A stretch of 64,000 bases of DNA, taken from positions 5,623,802 through 5,687,801 of the forward strand of contig NZ_CP160680.1 in assembly GCF_040784935.1 (NCBI RefSeq). Reading direction: 5' to 3'. Position 1 is the stretch's first letter. Each line of letters opens with the position of its first letter. This stretch comes from Lewinella sp. LCG006. GTDB lineage: Bacteria; Bacteroidota; Bacteroidia; Chitinophagales; Saprospiraceae. The notes under the pieces were generated by a model that was not told the origin of the DNA, did not search any database, and was given only the letters and a program-made list of their open reading frames with translations. Positions 37,387 to 46,156 of the stretch are shown in pieces. Made by a program: the position numbers and the translations under genes.

Positions 37387-38223
37387 TCACCACAACCCGG
37401 ACCGCCCAATCACTTCGGCCATGCGTTCAAACTGTTCGTAAGTGAGGCCACACCAGCAATCGGTAGGGTAAAGGGACATGGCGTTGCCCGTTTGCGTAAG
37501 ATAGTACTCGCCGTTGGAGTCTACGCCAGTGTAGACGAAACGACACCCCATATCGAGGAAGCTGCTAATATTGTTTTCTTGATCGAAAGGGTTGAAGGGA
37601 TCGGCCGGAGTGTCGCAGATTTTGTCACCCGTGGTTTCACAATTTTCACCGTTAACCAGCTGGTTGTTGAAATCCTCGTTGGTGTTGAGTAAACCACAAT
37701 AGTGCCCAAACGCATGGACCAGCCAGACAGGAGCATCATTCAAGGCTTGGTAATTGATGAGCACGCCACCGCTTTCGTTTTGCAGAATGCCTTCGAAAGT
37801 AGCAAATACGGGTTCCGTACTTACGAAGCCCACATCACTCACGATGTAGAGGTTGATTCGGTTATCTGCGTTGTGATTGGTCCAGATTTGTTCGAGTACA
37901 TTGAAACTCTTAGGGATCGAATACTGAAAATTATCGACGGTATCTACTTGTCGCAGGACAAATTTGGTGCAGATGGGTTCAAACCAGCTGTTGACCAAAT
38001 CCAAAGCTGCTTCGATTTCTTGAGGAGTGGAATTGATGGACTGAGAAGTGTCTCTTACCAAGTGGGCCATGACAACGAACTCCCGATCAACACAGGTGGT
38101 CGATTGCCGCTTGTCGAGCAATGCACGTTGCGCTTGTAAGCTTGGAAAACCAGCAAAAAAGCAGCCACCGAGCAGGGCAGCAGTAAGTAGAAAAAACTTA
38201 GAGACAGGTGTAAGATTTGGCAT
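37387..38223 (-). CDS. Secreted M43-like metalloprotease homologue, active site lost
   Basis: The 278-residue protein has a signal peptide (residues 1 to about 32, ending SLQAQ) and the layout of M43 (pappalysin-type) proteases: INLYIVSDV, a zinc-binding helix, GDKICDTPADPFNP with cysteines, and a Met-turn-like NAMSLYPTDCWCGLTYEQFERM. The zinc motif, HExxHxxGxxH in active enzymes, reads H170-A-F-G-H-Y-C-G-L-L-N180. The catalytic Glu is Ala and the third His is Asn. The frame is otherwise intact, so this appears to be a pseudoenzyme and not a decaying gene. A binding or inhibitory role is possible but unproven. There is no T9SS domain. Confidence 0.85.
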   Translation of the reverse strand: MPNLTPVSKFFLLTAALLGGCFFAGFPSLQAQRALLDKRQSTTCVDREFVVMAHLVRDTSQSINSTPQEIEAALDLVNSWFEPICTKFVLRQVDTVDNFQYSIPKSFNVLEQIWTNHNADNRINLYIVSDVGFVSTEPVFATFEGILQNESGGVLINYQALNDAPVWLVHAFGHYCGLLNTNEDFNNQLVNGENCETTGDKICDTPADPFNPFDQENNISSFLDMGCRFVYTGVDSNGEYYLTQTGNAMSLYPTDCWCGLTYEQFERMAEVIGRSGLW

Positions 38224-38336
38224 AATGGAGCACGTTTGACGAAAAATCTAAGACAAGTTAACGTCAATCACGGGGATTGACAAATGGATTTCAGAGAAAT
38301 AGTGTATTTTTAAACGCAAATATCTAAATAGACCCC

Positions 38337-41300
38337 ATGCGCACTTTCTCTACACCAAGCCAGATATTCGGGCTGTTCTTCTTCTTGTTTTTATATACAG
38401 ATTTAGGGCTACTGGCCCAAACAGCTGATATTACCTCCGGCTGTGCACCACTGACAGTAGCTTTTACCGCTCCGGCAGGAGTGAGTACCCCCTTTTGGGA
38501 CTTCCAAAACGGTGGCAATGCTACTACTTTAAACCCTTCGGCTATTTTTACTACGCCGGGAATTTATGAAGTTAGCCTGCGTGTAGGGCAGGGTGGTGCC
38601 CTGGTAGGTACTGTGACCATTACGGTGTTTACGCCACCAGAACTAGGTTTTACGGTTGATACCAACCGTGGCTGTGCCCCTTTGACCCTCCATTTTGCCA
38701 GTGAGCTGAACGTAGATCCTGGCATCGGCATCACCAGCTACAATTGGGTGTTCGGCGACGGTGGATCAGGCCAGGGCCCAAATCCAGTACATGCCTACGG
38801 AAGTCCGGGGCTCTACGATCTGTCGTTAAATTTGGTGACCAACCAGGAAGGCTGCGACCAGACACAAGTATTTCCCAGTGCAATCACTGTGGGTGGGGTG
38901 CAGAATCTCAATTTCTTTACCAATCCCAATCCCGCCGTGGCTTGTGAGCCGCCGCTTTCAGTAGCTTTCGCCAACATTACCCCACAGTTGCCGGGACTTA
39001 CATTCTCTTGGGACTTTGGGAATGGCTCCACTTTTAACGGTGCCGCTCCACCAGCAGAGGTGTACACGAACAGTGGTAATTTTGAAGTCCTCCTTACCGG
39101 TACCGATAGCCTGGGGTGTACAGCCAGCCGCAATCGTTTTGTCAACGTTTACGAAGGCAGCGTGCCACTGAATGCTCCCGACACGGTGTGCCTGAATGAA
39201 TACGTTTATTACCAAAATTTTGTAGTAGCAGATGGAGTAAACTGGACTTTTCCGGATAATGTTGTCGAAACCCTGGACGATTTCATGGTTCCGGTGATTG
39301 TCTTTACCGAACCTGGTTGGCAAACCTTGACGGTCAGAACCGAAACGAATACTCCTATCTTTTGTGAGCAGGATTCTACCTTTCAGATCTATGTAGATGA
39401 TGTAGATGAGTCACTTACCGCTTCGCCAAACTACACCTGTGAGAACGAACTTACCATTGATTTTACGGCCAGCTCTACCACAGGAGCTACTTTCATCTGG
39501 CTGTACTATGATATGAACATTAGTGCTGGAGCGCAGACGACGCATACCTACACTTATGTGGATACGCTGGAATATGCCATCAACGGCCTGGTGCAATACT
39601 ATACCACCCTCTATGCGACCAACCCCAGTGGTTGCCGGGATACATTAATTAGGGTGGATACTATCTTCACCCCCAATGCCTTGTTTATGCCTGATGTGAG
39701 CAGTGGTTGTGCTCCCTTGACGGTAACTTTTTCTGATTCCACCTTTAGCTTTGAGCCAGTGATCAGTTATGTGTACGATTACGGTGATGGCACCAGTGCT
39801 ACCTTTACGACGGATGCTTCAAATAGTCATACTTACACCGAACCCGGCGTATACGAGGTAGTGCTTAGTATCGAAAATGAAGCTGGTTGCCGGGATACTT
39901 CCTACGTGCGAAGAATTGAGGTAGGGGCTCCCTTGGACATCGATTTTACCTACGATGATGCCGTGGTCTGTGTGGATGATACCATTCAGTTTACCGTCGT
40001 CAACCCACCACCCGAAGTCGACTGGTATGAATTGGTGGAACCCGACACCCTCTATTATTACTACAATGGCTGTTTGAGCCAAACCGTCAACCCTGATATC
40101 ATTATCGAAGGGCCGGACGTGGAGTTGTCTTATGAAATTGATTGTGCGTCTCCTTACGAAGTGCGCTTTACCAGCAGCACTTACGATGCCACGAATGTGG
40201 TATGGGATTTTGGTGACGGAACAACTTCCAACGCACCGAACCCTGTACACGAATACAGCGTCACGGGTGATTTTTGGGTATACGTGACCGCCTTCAATTC
40301 TGCCACCAGTTGTCCTTCCCGAACGGACAGTACGCTGATTTGTATCCGCGATCTTCAGGTAGATTTTGAGATTCCTTCCGGAGCCTGTGTCGGCGAATCC
40401 ATTGACTTGGACGCTTCCGGAACGGTCGATGTCAATGGGGAGTTTTGTGCTTACGGTTTTACCTGGATGTTTGAACAAAACGGCCGTCCGATCATGGGCA
40501 ACGATACCATCCTGCCCTTCACCTTTACGGTACCCGGTCAGGATCGGGTGACGCTGATTGCCAAAGATGTCAATGGCTGCAAAGACACACTTTCCAGGTT
40601 AATTAATGTGTACAGTATCACTCCCGATTTCATCGCCAATGATACGTTCATCTGTATGCCAGGGACGGTTAACTTTACCGATCTTTCGCTAGCAGATACC
40701 ACGCTGGTATCGTGGACGTGGAATTTTGGTGACAATACCAGCAGCACTTCTCCTTCGTCGGCTACGCATACTTATACCAATGTGCTCGTTGATTCGATAG
40801 CTGTGGTCCTCCTGGTAGAAGATGCCCAGGGGTGTACCGCTCGCGATACTTTAGCGATCAATATCTACACACCGATTTCACAAATCATTTCCGACCTTAC
40901 CCCGCTGAATATTTGCGAGGGGGAAACCATCAATTTGAGTGCCACCCAATTTACGGACGGTGGTTCTTCCCTTACTTTTGAATGGGATTTCGGCGTTGGA
41001 GGCTCTCCCGTGGCGGGTATGAGTGTGAGCAATATGTATCCTACCGCTGGAAGTTATCCGCTGACACTGTATTACGAAGAAATAGGTACAGGCTGTACTG
41101 GTCAAAATCAAGCTACGGTGAATGTTCAGGCTTATCCACAAGCGGGATTCACCAGTTCGGTCGATGACGAAGAAGTAGTTTGCGCACCAGCGCAGATTGC
41201 GTTTATGAACACTTCCACCGCTGCCGGTGGCATGAATTACCAATGGAATTTTGGCAATGGTTCCTTTTCATCAGCACCCAATCCGGTAACGACTTTCAAT

Positions 41301-42629
41301 CGGGGTGAATTCACGGTTACTTTGGTCGCAACTACTTCCTATGGTTGTGCCGATACCTTACAGCAAAACTACGAGGTGGAAGGTCCAGTGGGAACCTTCA
41401 CGTTTGGTCCACAGGCCATTTGCGAGGGCGAGTCGGTCACTTTTGAACTGGTAGATACGATGGATGTGACCTCCTTCAGTTGGGACCTGGGCGATGGCAC
41501 GGTGATTAGTGACGTCAATCCCTTGGTTTATACTTACGAAAATGTACCCGTATTGGGCAATCGTCCGGTGACACTGACACTTTTGGGAGCCAATGATGCT
41601 TGTGAGTTGTCGGTGACGGAAACGCTGCTGATCCGCAACGTGCAAGCTGGTTTCTCTATTGGAGATGTAGGAGATAGCCTTTTCTGTGCGGGAACCTATA
41701 CGTTGAACAATGAATCAGTAGGCGCCAATAGCTACACTTGGGTATTGCCCGACGGCAGCACGGCAAATAATTTTGAACCGGAATTTACGGTAGCACCAGG
41801 CATCTACACTGTTAGTCTGACGGTTGAAGATACCGATTTGGGCTGTGTCAGTGCGTTGAGCCAGACCTTCACCTTTACCCAGCCAACTTTTGCACAGGCC
41901 ATTGGTGATACGATCTGTCCGGGAGATACCGCTCGCTTAACTTTGCCGGGTTTGCCCTCAAATGCGGAGGTCTTGTGGGCTCCCGTGACCGGGTTCCTCT
42001 CACCAGCTACGGCAGCTAACCCACTGGTACTAGCGACCCAGACGACTACCTACGGCGTAATCGTTACCGACAGCGTCGGCTGTGTCAGCAACAGCATGGC
42101 AACGATCCATGTGATAGCGCCCTACCTCTGGGAGGATATCGACGAGACCGCTTGTCCGGGAGATTCGTTATTGATCGAGCTTCCGGTGCCTGATTCCTTC
42201 TTTATCATCACCTGGCAACCCTCTCCGCCTCCTGATGTAATCGGCGATCTAGATATAGACCTGGAATTAATGATTCAGGATATCAATGGCTGCTACGAGG
42301 ACACCTACCGCTTTTTTGTACAATCTGTATCGGACAGTATCATCGTACCAAATATCTTCTCTCCCAACGGCGACGGCATCAACGACGAGTTCCGCCTCTT
42401 CACCGAAATCGACCTCGACCGGACGGATATGATTAACATCAAATCCTTCCGGGTCTACAATCGCTGGGGCCAGGAGGTTTATGAGGGTAGTGGCCCTCTC
42501 GCCCGCTGGGATGGGACCAATAATGGTAAACCTGCTCCATCGGAGGTCTACATCTACCACATTGTGGTAGATGTGTTGAAGGCTGGCAGAGAGGAGGAGT
42601 TTAAGGGGCAGGTGACTTTGGTGAGGTAG
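38337..42629 (+). CDS. Giant PKD-repeat surface protein, type B (CHU_C) T9SS domain
   Basis: The 1430-residue protein has a signal peptide (to about residue 28, GLLAQ) and about 15 consecutive PKD-like beta-sandwich repeats of 80-95 residues. Well-preserved ones show W.FGDG..S....P.H.Y...G.Y.V.L (VVWDFGDGTTSNAPNPVHEY, SWDLGDGTVISDVNP); others, such as the one around residue 545-600, are degenerate. The last repeat is followed by a CHU_C domain (about 1335-1430, VPNIFSPNGDGINDEF...FRVYNRWGQEVY). PKD repeats mediate protein or glycan contacts and act as spacers. A surface or gliding role is inferred. The next start codon is 17 bp downstream. Confidence 0.92.
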   Translation: MRTFSTPSQIFGLFFFLFLYTDLGLLAQTADITSGCAPLTVAFTAPAGVSTPFWDFQNGGNATTLNPSAIFTTPGIYEVSLRVGQGGALVGTVTITVFTPPELGFTVDTNRGCAPLTLHFASELNVDPGIGITSYNWVFGDGGSGQGPNPVHAYGSPGLYDLSLNLVTNQEGCDQTQVFPSAITVGGVQNLNFFTNPNPAVACEPPLSVAFANITPQLPGLTFSWDFGNGSTFNGAAPPAEVYTNSGNFEVLLTGTDSLGCTASRNRFVNVYEGSVPLNAPDTVCLNEYVYYQNFVVADGVNWTFPDNVVETLDDFMVPVIVFTEPGWQTLTVRTETNTPIFCEQDSTFQIYVDDVDESLTASPNYTCENELTIDFTASSTTGATFIWLYYDMNISAGAQTTHTYTYVDTLEYAINGLVQYYTTLYATNPSGCRDTLIRVDTIFTPNALFMPDVSSGCAPLTVTFSDSTFSFEPVISYVYDYGDGTSATFTTDASNSHTYTEPGVYEVVLSIENEAGCRDTSYVRRIEVGAPLDIDFTYDDAVVCVDDTIQFTVVNPPPEVDWYELVEPDTLYYYYNGCLSQTVNPDIIIEGPDVELSYEIDCASPYEVRFTSSTYDATNVVWDFGDGTTSNAPNPVHEYSVTGDFWVYVTAFNSATSCPSRTDSTLICIRDLQVDFEIPSGACVGESIDLDASGTVDVNGEFCAYGFTWMFEQNGRPIMGNDTILPFTFTVPGQDRVTLIAKDVNGCKDTLSRLINVYSITPDFIANDTFICMPGTVNFTDLSLADTTLVSWTWNFGDNTSSTSPSSATHTYTNVLVDSIAVVLLVEDAQGCTARDTLAINIYTPISQIISDLTPLNICEGETINLSATQFTDGGSSLTFEWDFGVGGSPVAGMSVSNMYPTAGSYPLTLYYEEIGTGCTGQNQATVNVQAYPQAGFTSSVDDEEVVCAPAQIAFMNTSTAAGGMNYQWNFGNGSFSSAPNPVTTFNRGEFTVTLVATTSYGCADTLQQNYEVEGPVGTFTFGPQAICEGESVTFELVDTMDVTSFSWDLGDGTVISDVNPLVYTYENVPVLGNRPVTLTLLGANDACELSVTETLLIRNVQAGFSIGDVGDSLFCAGTYTLNNESVGANSYTWVLPDGSTANNFEPEFTVAPGIYTVSLTVEDTDLGCVSALSQTFTFTQPTFAQAIGDTICPGDTARLTLPGLPSNAEVLWAPVTGFLSPATAANPLVLATQTTTYGVIVTDSVGCVSNSMATIHVIAPYLWEDIDETACPGDSLLIELPVPDSFFIITWQPSPPPDVIGDLDIDLELMIQDINGCYEDTYRFFVQSVSDSIIVPNIFSPNGDGINDEFRLFTEIDLDRTDMINIKSFRVYNRWGQEVYEGSGPLARWDGTNNGKPAPSEVYIYHIVVDVLKAGREEEFKGQVTLVR

Positions 42630-42646
42630 TGGATAATTGGTCAATT

Positions 42647-43471
42647 ATGAGAATATTTATTACATTTCTGATAGGTGTTTTTTCTTGTTCTTCATGTCAA
42701 GAAAATAGCGAAGACCTGAATGGTCATTGGCATATCCATAAAGTAGGTTTGGAACCTAGTAGTTTTGGAGCCTATTCTACTATCGATATAGAGGAAGATA
42801 GCCTGGCTGTATTTGATAAAGATGTATTTACTGATTATGGTTTTGGTGGTGTAGTTGATCCAAAAAAGCAACTGATGTTATTCGGCGGAGAGTGTCTAGT
42901 CTTGAATTTTAGGTACAAGTTGCTGGATGATGTATTGGTTTTAAATCAAATGGAATATGATGAAAAAAATGATATTACGTTCGTTGGGAAAAGATGTGAT
43001 CATAACTGCTGTGATTTGCAAGAAGAGTTTTTTAAGAACACGATAATGCGGATTGATTTGGCTTATCATCAGGACATTGATAATTTAGTTACTTATGACA
43101 GTATGCCCAGTTATTTGAGGAGAGGAGTATACGTAGGGAAAGTTAAGAAGGCTTACTATCCTTGTTACAATAATGATTATATCGTAAGCCTGGGCGGACA
43201 AACGGTAGGATATGAGGATTTGGAGCTTTGGAGAGAAAAACAATTAATTAAACTACCTGAAAACAAGAGGTCATTAATACGAGTAGTTATTTATGCGGAT
43301 AAGAATAGTCCCAAAGACCAATTAATTGACTTAATCAACCAATTGTTAGGAACGAATAATGAGCCTATTTACTTGGCATTGCAGGTTGAGGGTGAAGGTT
43401 TTAGATTAGGATACTTATCACTTCCCCCCGTGAAGGATAGTATTCAAAGGTATATTGATTTACTTTATTGA
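42647..43471 (+). CDS. Putative lipoprotein of unknown function
   Basis: From ATG 42647 the 274-residue product has a short hydrophobic signal (RIFITFLIGVFSCSSC) with cysteines suitable for lipidation. The N-terminal half is beta-rich (NGHWHIHKVGLEP). A loop contains four cysteines (GKRCDHNCCDLQ and YYPCYNN). The C-terminal part (RSLIRVVIYADKNSPKDQLI, then DLINQLLGTNNEPIYLALQ) resembles the periplasmic domain of ExbD/TolR-type proteins. I cannot assign a function. The gene is 17 bp after the PKD giant and 10 bp before the next gene, so it is likely in one operon with both. Confidence 0.72.
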   Translation: MRIFITFLIGVFSCSSCQENSEDLNGHWHIHKVGLEPSSFGAYSTIDIEEDSLAVFDKDVFTDYGFGGVVDPKKQLMLFGGECLVLNFRYKLLDDVLVLNQMEYDEKNDITFVGKRCDHNCCDLQEEFFKNTIMRIDLAYHQDIDNLVTYDSMPSYLRRGVYVGKVKKAYYPCYNNDYIVSLGGQTVGYEDLELWREKQLIKLPENKRSLIRVVIYADKNSPKDQLIDLINQLLGTNNEPIYLALQVEGEGFRLGYLSLPPVKDSIQRYIDLLY

Positions 43472-43481
43472 AATTTATATT

Positions 43482-44060
43482 ATGGGACTATGGTCAGGCT
43501 CCGTGCCGGGATATACCGGCACTCAATTTAAGCACCGGAGGGGTTTTGTGAAGCAGCAAGAGCTGCTCCGGAAAAACCTGAAGGGAGGGAATAAGCGTAC
43601 CGGAGCGTGGGATGGTGAGCAGGTCAAGCGCAATGGCCGCAGAAGGGTAGTGCTATACACTTTGCTGTTGGTCGCTTTGCCGATCTTGGGGTACTTCGGT
43701 TGGCAATTGACGCAGTTACTGACCACGGCGGTGCGGCAGGAAACCCAGCAAAACCAGGAATTGTACCAGCAGGAGCGATACTACAACGATTCGGAAGCAT
43801 ACTGGAACCGCGTACATCTGGGCAAAGTCCACCTAAACAGTGGCGACTACCTTGAGGCCCGACGATTGTACCAGGGAGCACTAGAGCTCTTCCCCTACGC
43901 CTGGGATGCCAATGCCGGATTGACGACGACCCTCACAGAAATGTGTGTGGCAAATGGTAAGTTTTGTGAGGAAGCGAAGGCGTATTTGAAATTCAATAGA
44001 AGTCTAAAGGATAGGGATGAGGGGTTGTTGGATGGGTTGGAGGGGAAGTTGGGGAGGTAG
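43482..44060 (+). CDS. TPR-like single-pass membrane protein with GTQFKHRRGF motif
   Basis: The 192-residue protein starts at ATG 43482. A cytoplasmic N-terminal part contains GYTGTQFKHRRGF and many basic residues. One membrane segment follows (VVLYTLLLVALPILGYFGW, about 56-75), then a periplasmic helical region with a TPR-like pair (WNRVHLGKVHLNSGDYLEARRL). The same plan and motif recur in the product of 45428-45991. The family is not recognised. The conserved N-terminal motif may bind a cytoplasmic partner. Confidence 0.75.
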   Translation: MGLWSGSVPGYTGTQFKHRRGFVKQQELLRKNLKGGNKRTGAWDGEQVKRNGRRRVVLYTLLLVALPILGYFGWQLTQLLTTAVRQETQQNQELYQQERYYNDSEAYWNRVHLGKVHLNSGDYLEARRLYQGALELFPYAWDANAGLTTTLTEMCVANGKFCEEAKAYLKFNRSLKDRDEGLLDGLEGKLGR

Positions 44061-44166
44061 GATTTGGGCAAAAGGAGTTGTTTAGTTTGTGATGTTTTTA
44101 TCCGTAGTTTCATGTTCGAGAGGAAACCTTTAGCTCATATTCGGACATTATAATGGTAATATTGGT

Positions 44167-44174
44167 TATATTTG
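44167..44174 (+). promoter_or_regulatory. Possible -7 promoter element of the toxin-antitoxin locus
   Basis: TATATTTG matches TAnnTTTG and lies 24 bases before the antitoxin ATG at 44199. No clear -33 TTG is seen. Confidence 0.35.
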
Positions 44175-44198
44175 AATAAATCAAAACCTGTTGATTGT

Positions 44199-44486
44199 AT
44201 GACAAAGAACCTAGATGATAGAAAATATAAAATTATTCAGGAACTGATCAAGACGGAAGATGAGAACCTGATCCTTGACTTAGAAAATCGTCTAGCTCAA
44301 GATCAGGAAGTGACCTCACCTGATAAAATATGGGATATGGTGATTAAGCCAATGCGAAAAGATGTAAGTGTTGATGAATTAGCTAAGGAACAAGATTACA
44401 AGCCATTGGGAAGAGACTATTTCTTTAGTCTAACGCAGGAATTATCAATAGAAGAAGATATCGACGAACTACTTGCACAGCTATAG
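44199..44486 (+). CDS. Antitoxin-like protein of a PIN-domain module
   Basis: The 95-residue acidic, helical protein (MTKNLDDRKYKIIQELIK...EDIDELLAQL) lies 5 bp upstream of a PIN-domain gene, the order usual for VapBC-type modules. The C-terminal part (KPLGRDYFFSLTQELSIEED) would wrap the toxin. I chose ATG 44199; a TTG in frame at 44172 gives nine more residues. The fold class is not certain. With the toxin gene broken, this may be an orphan antitoxin. Confidence 0.7.
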   Translation: MTKNLDDRKYKIIQELIKTEDENLILDLENRLAQDQEVTSPDKIWDMVIKPMRKDVSVDELAKEQDYKPLGRDYFFSLTQELSIEEDIDELLAQL

Positions 44487-44491
44487 ATGCT

Positions 44492-44947
44492 ATGGAATAT
44501 TTACTGGATACTAATATTTTGCTCATCTACGCAAGGGGCAATAATCTGACAAAGAAAATAGAGGAGGAGTTACAACTATTGACTGGGGATAATCAGCTAA
44601 TAATTTCTGTTGTGTCAGTTGGAGAAATCAAGTCGTTGGCGATCAAGAATAATTGGGGAAGGAATAAGATATAGAAGCTTAGTCAGTTGTTGAGAGAGTT
44701 TATTGTAGCAGATATAAATGTTGAGAGTATTACTGAAAGCTATGCTGAAATAGATGCATATAGTCAGGGCCGACTACCAGGTAAAAAAGGAGGTTTTAGC
44801 GCCAGAAATATGGGTAAGAATGATTTATGGATAGCAGCTACAGGTGCTGTGTTGAAGGTAGTAATCTTGACTACAGATAGTGATTTTGATCATTTAGATG
44901 GCCAGTATATAAGGTTAAAGAAAATTGATGTAAATAGTTACAGATAA
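44492..44947 (+). pseudogene. PIN-domain (VapC-like) toxin interrupted by an in-frame TAG
   Basis: A single reading frame from ATG 44492 to 44947 encodes a 151-codon PIN-domain protein, but codon 61 (44672-44674) is TAG. On both sides the PIN acidic residues are present: Asp in LLDTNILLIY, Glu in VSVGEIKSL, Asp in GKNDLWIAATG and Asp in TTDSDFDHLDG. The reading frame does not shift. Intact members of this subfamily usually have a charged residue here, so a single GAG-to-TAG change is likely. PIN toxins cleave RNA; the interruption should inactivate this one unless the stop is read through. The end abuts the next gene. Confidence 0.85.
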
Positions 44948-45132
44948 TGGAAGACCTTCTTGCCGCAATAGTAATTGGCATAGTAGTAGTCCTATTTCTT
45001 TATTACGGGTACAAAGATGATTTTAGAAGAGATCCAAAAGAATTTGGAAGAACGATATTTGGCGTTTTATTGGAAGTGATAGGCTGGTTTTTTGAGATTA
45101 CGAGATTTTTTAAAAAGTCAGATAAAGAATAG
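44947..45132 (+). CDS. Small membrane protein
   Basis: The 61-residue product has one long membrane segment (LLAAIVIGIVVVLFLYYGY) and a charged tail (DDFRRDPKEFGRTIFG, then RFFKKSDKE). Its ATG overlaps the last base of the PIN frame. I do not recognise it. A second frame encoding another membrane segment overlaps its 3' part (see the following pseudogene). Confidence 0.5.
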   Translation: MEDLLAAIVIGIVVVLFLYYGYKDDFRRDPKEFGRTIFGVLLEVIGWFFEITRFFKKSDKE

Positions 45133-45423
45133 GCTTGTTGAACAAATACTTAATATACTGATAGCTAGTGCAAGGCAGATTTTATTGACCACCGTAGGAG
45201 GAATACTACTGTTCTCCCTGCTGCTAGCTGCCTAGTCTGGCAAAATCAAAGACGTGCTTACAGAGAGAAGTATCGTGTTGAGGAGGTGAAAGACGATTTG
45301 TTTTTTGATCGATTCAAAATAGAGGGAGATACACTTTGGTTGGAAGTATATGAGCGATACAATGATACTGCATACGGGCAGGCAGTTAACGACCCGAAGG
45401 GGCACGCCCAAAATAAACGCTAA
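45092..45423 (+). pseudogene. Frameshifted small membrane protein
   Basis: One frame, open from about 45083 (possible TTG start 45092), encodes NRLVEQILNILIASARQILL and a membrane segment TTVGGILLFSLLLAA, then ends at TAG 45233. A second frame, open from 45169, continues with a well-formed charged domain (WQNQRRAYREKYRVEEVKDD, IEGDTLWLEVYERYNDTAYG) to TAA 45421 but has no ATG. Joined near 45215-45235, the two make a plausible single-pass protein of about 110 residues. A one-base insertion or two-base deletion would explain this. A sequencing error cannot be excluded. Confidence 0.55.
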
Positions 45424-45427
45424 AGCT

Positions 45428-45991
45428 ATGATGGAACGGACTAAAATAAGCGGCCACAGCGGCACTCAATTCAAACACCGCAAAGGCTTTGAAGGCCGCA
45501 AACTTTGGGTGCAGGAGCAAATGCGTACCCAGGGAAAGGTGAGCGATGAAGGGTATGCGCCACGGAAGGTAGCGAAAGGTTATCCTCGCTGGGTGTACTA
45601 CCTGTTATTGGTGGCGGCTAGCTTGATGCTACTCTTCTTTGTGGTCCAGTTTTGGGGAGCATCTGCTGAAGCGGTGGATAGGTATCGCAGCGAAATAGCG
45701 AGCAACGTAGAAAGAGAACGTTACAGTAACTACAATAACCTGCTGAAATTGGCCGAGGGGAGCCTTGAGCGCGAGTACTGGGATGATGCGGTGCAGGACT
45801 TTGGGCGGCTAAAACAAACCTTTCCGGAAAATTGGCGTGTTAATGTGGGTTTGGCCAAAGCTCTGGTAGGAAAATGTGTTGCCGATGGCCAATCCTGTCA
45901 ACAGGCTCGGGAGCAATTGGCGTATTGCTACAGTCTGCCCAATAAGCAGGAGGATATTTTAGAACAGTTGGAAAAACAGTTGGTGGATTAA
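45428..45991 (+). CDS. TPR-like single-pass membrane protein, paralogue of 43482-44060
   Basis: The 187-residue protein (ATG 45428 or 45431) shares the layout of the gene at 43482: a basic N-terminus with SGTQFKHRKGF, one membrane segment (WVYYLLLVAASLMLLFFVVQFW), then a helical periplasmic region with TPR-like repeats (LLKLAEGSLEREYWDDAVQD, FPENWRVNVGLAKALVGKCVADG) including a matched C.A.G..C pair. The two paralogues bracket the broken toxin locus and a frameshifted gene. The function is unknown. Confidence 0.75.
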   Translation: MMERTKISGHSGTQFKHRKGFEGRKLWVQEQMRTQGKVSDEGYAPRKVAKGYPRWVYYLLLVAASLMLLFFVVQFWGASAEAVDRYRSEIASNVERERYSNYNNLLKLAEGSLEREYWDDAVQDFGRLKQTFPENWRVNVGLAKALVGKCVADGQSCQQAREQLAYCYSLPNKQEDILEQLEKQLVD

Positions 45992-46004
45992 ACCATCCCC
46001 TCTG

Positions 46005-46145
46005 AAATGCCCTTGTAATCCCTTATCTGGTTCAAAAAACACCAAATAACCAGGAAAAAAAACTAAACAGCCCACCCATCACGCCTTCCTCCCTTGTGAG
46101 GGCCGAGGAGGGAGCCCCTTAAATGCCCTTATATGGTTCAAAAAA
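46005..46145. repeat. Direct repeats of AATGCCCTT/TGGTTCAAAAAA
   Basis: A motif of the form AAATGCCCTTGTAATCCCTT followed by ATCTGGTTCAAAAAA starts near 46014. A shortened copy (AAATGCCCTTATATGGTTC) starts near 46121. A related copy (ATAATCCCTCGTATGGTTCA) occurs near 47050, beyond the two minus-strand genes at 46157-46955. The gap here lies between convergent genes and has no coding frame. Confidence 0.5.
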
Positions 46146-46156
46146 AAGGATTGACC

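Noticed and set aside
39819-40478. 219-codon minus-strand open frame inside the PKD giant gene
   Set aside because: It is antisense to PKD repeats and has no recognisable protein features.
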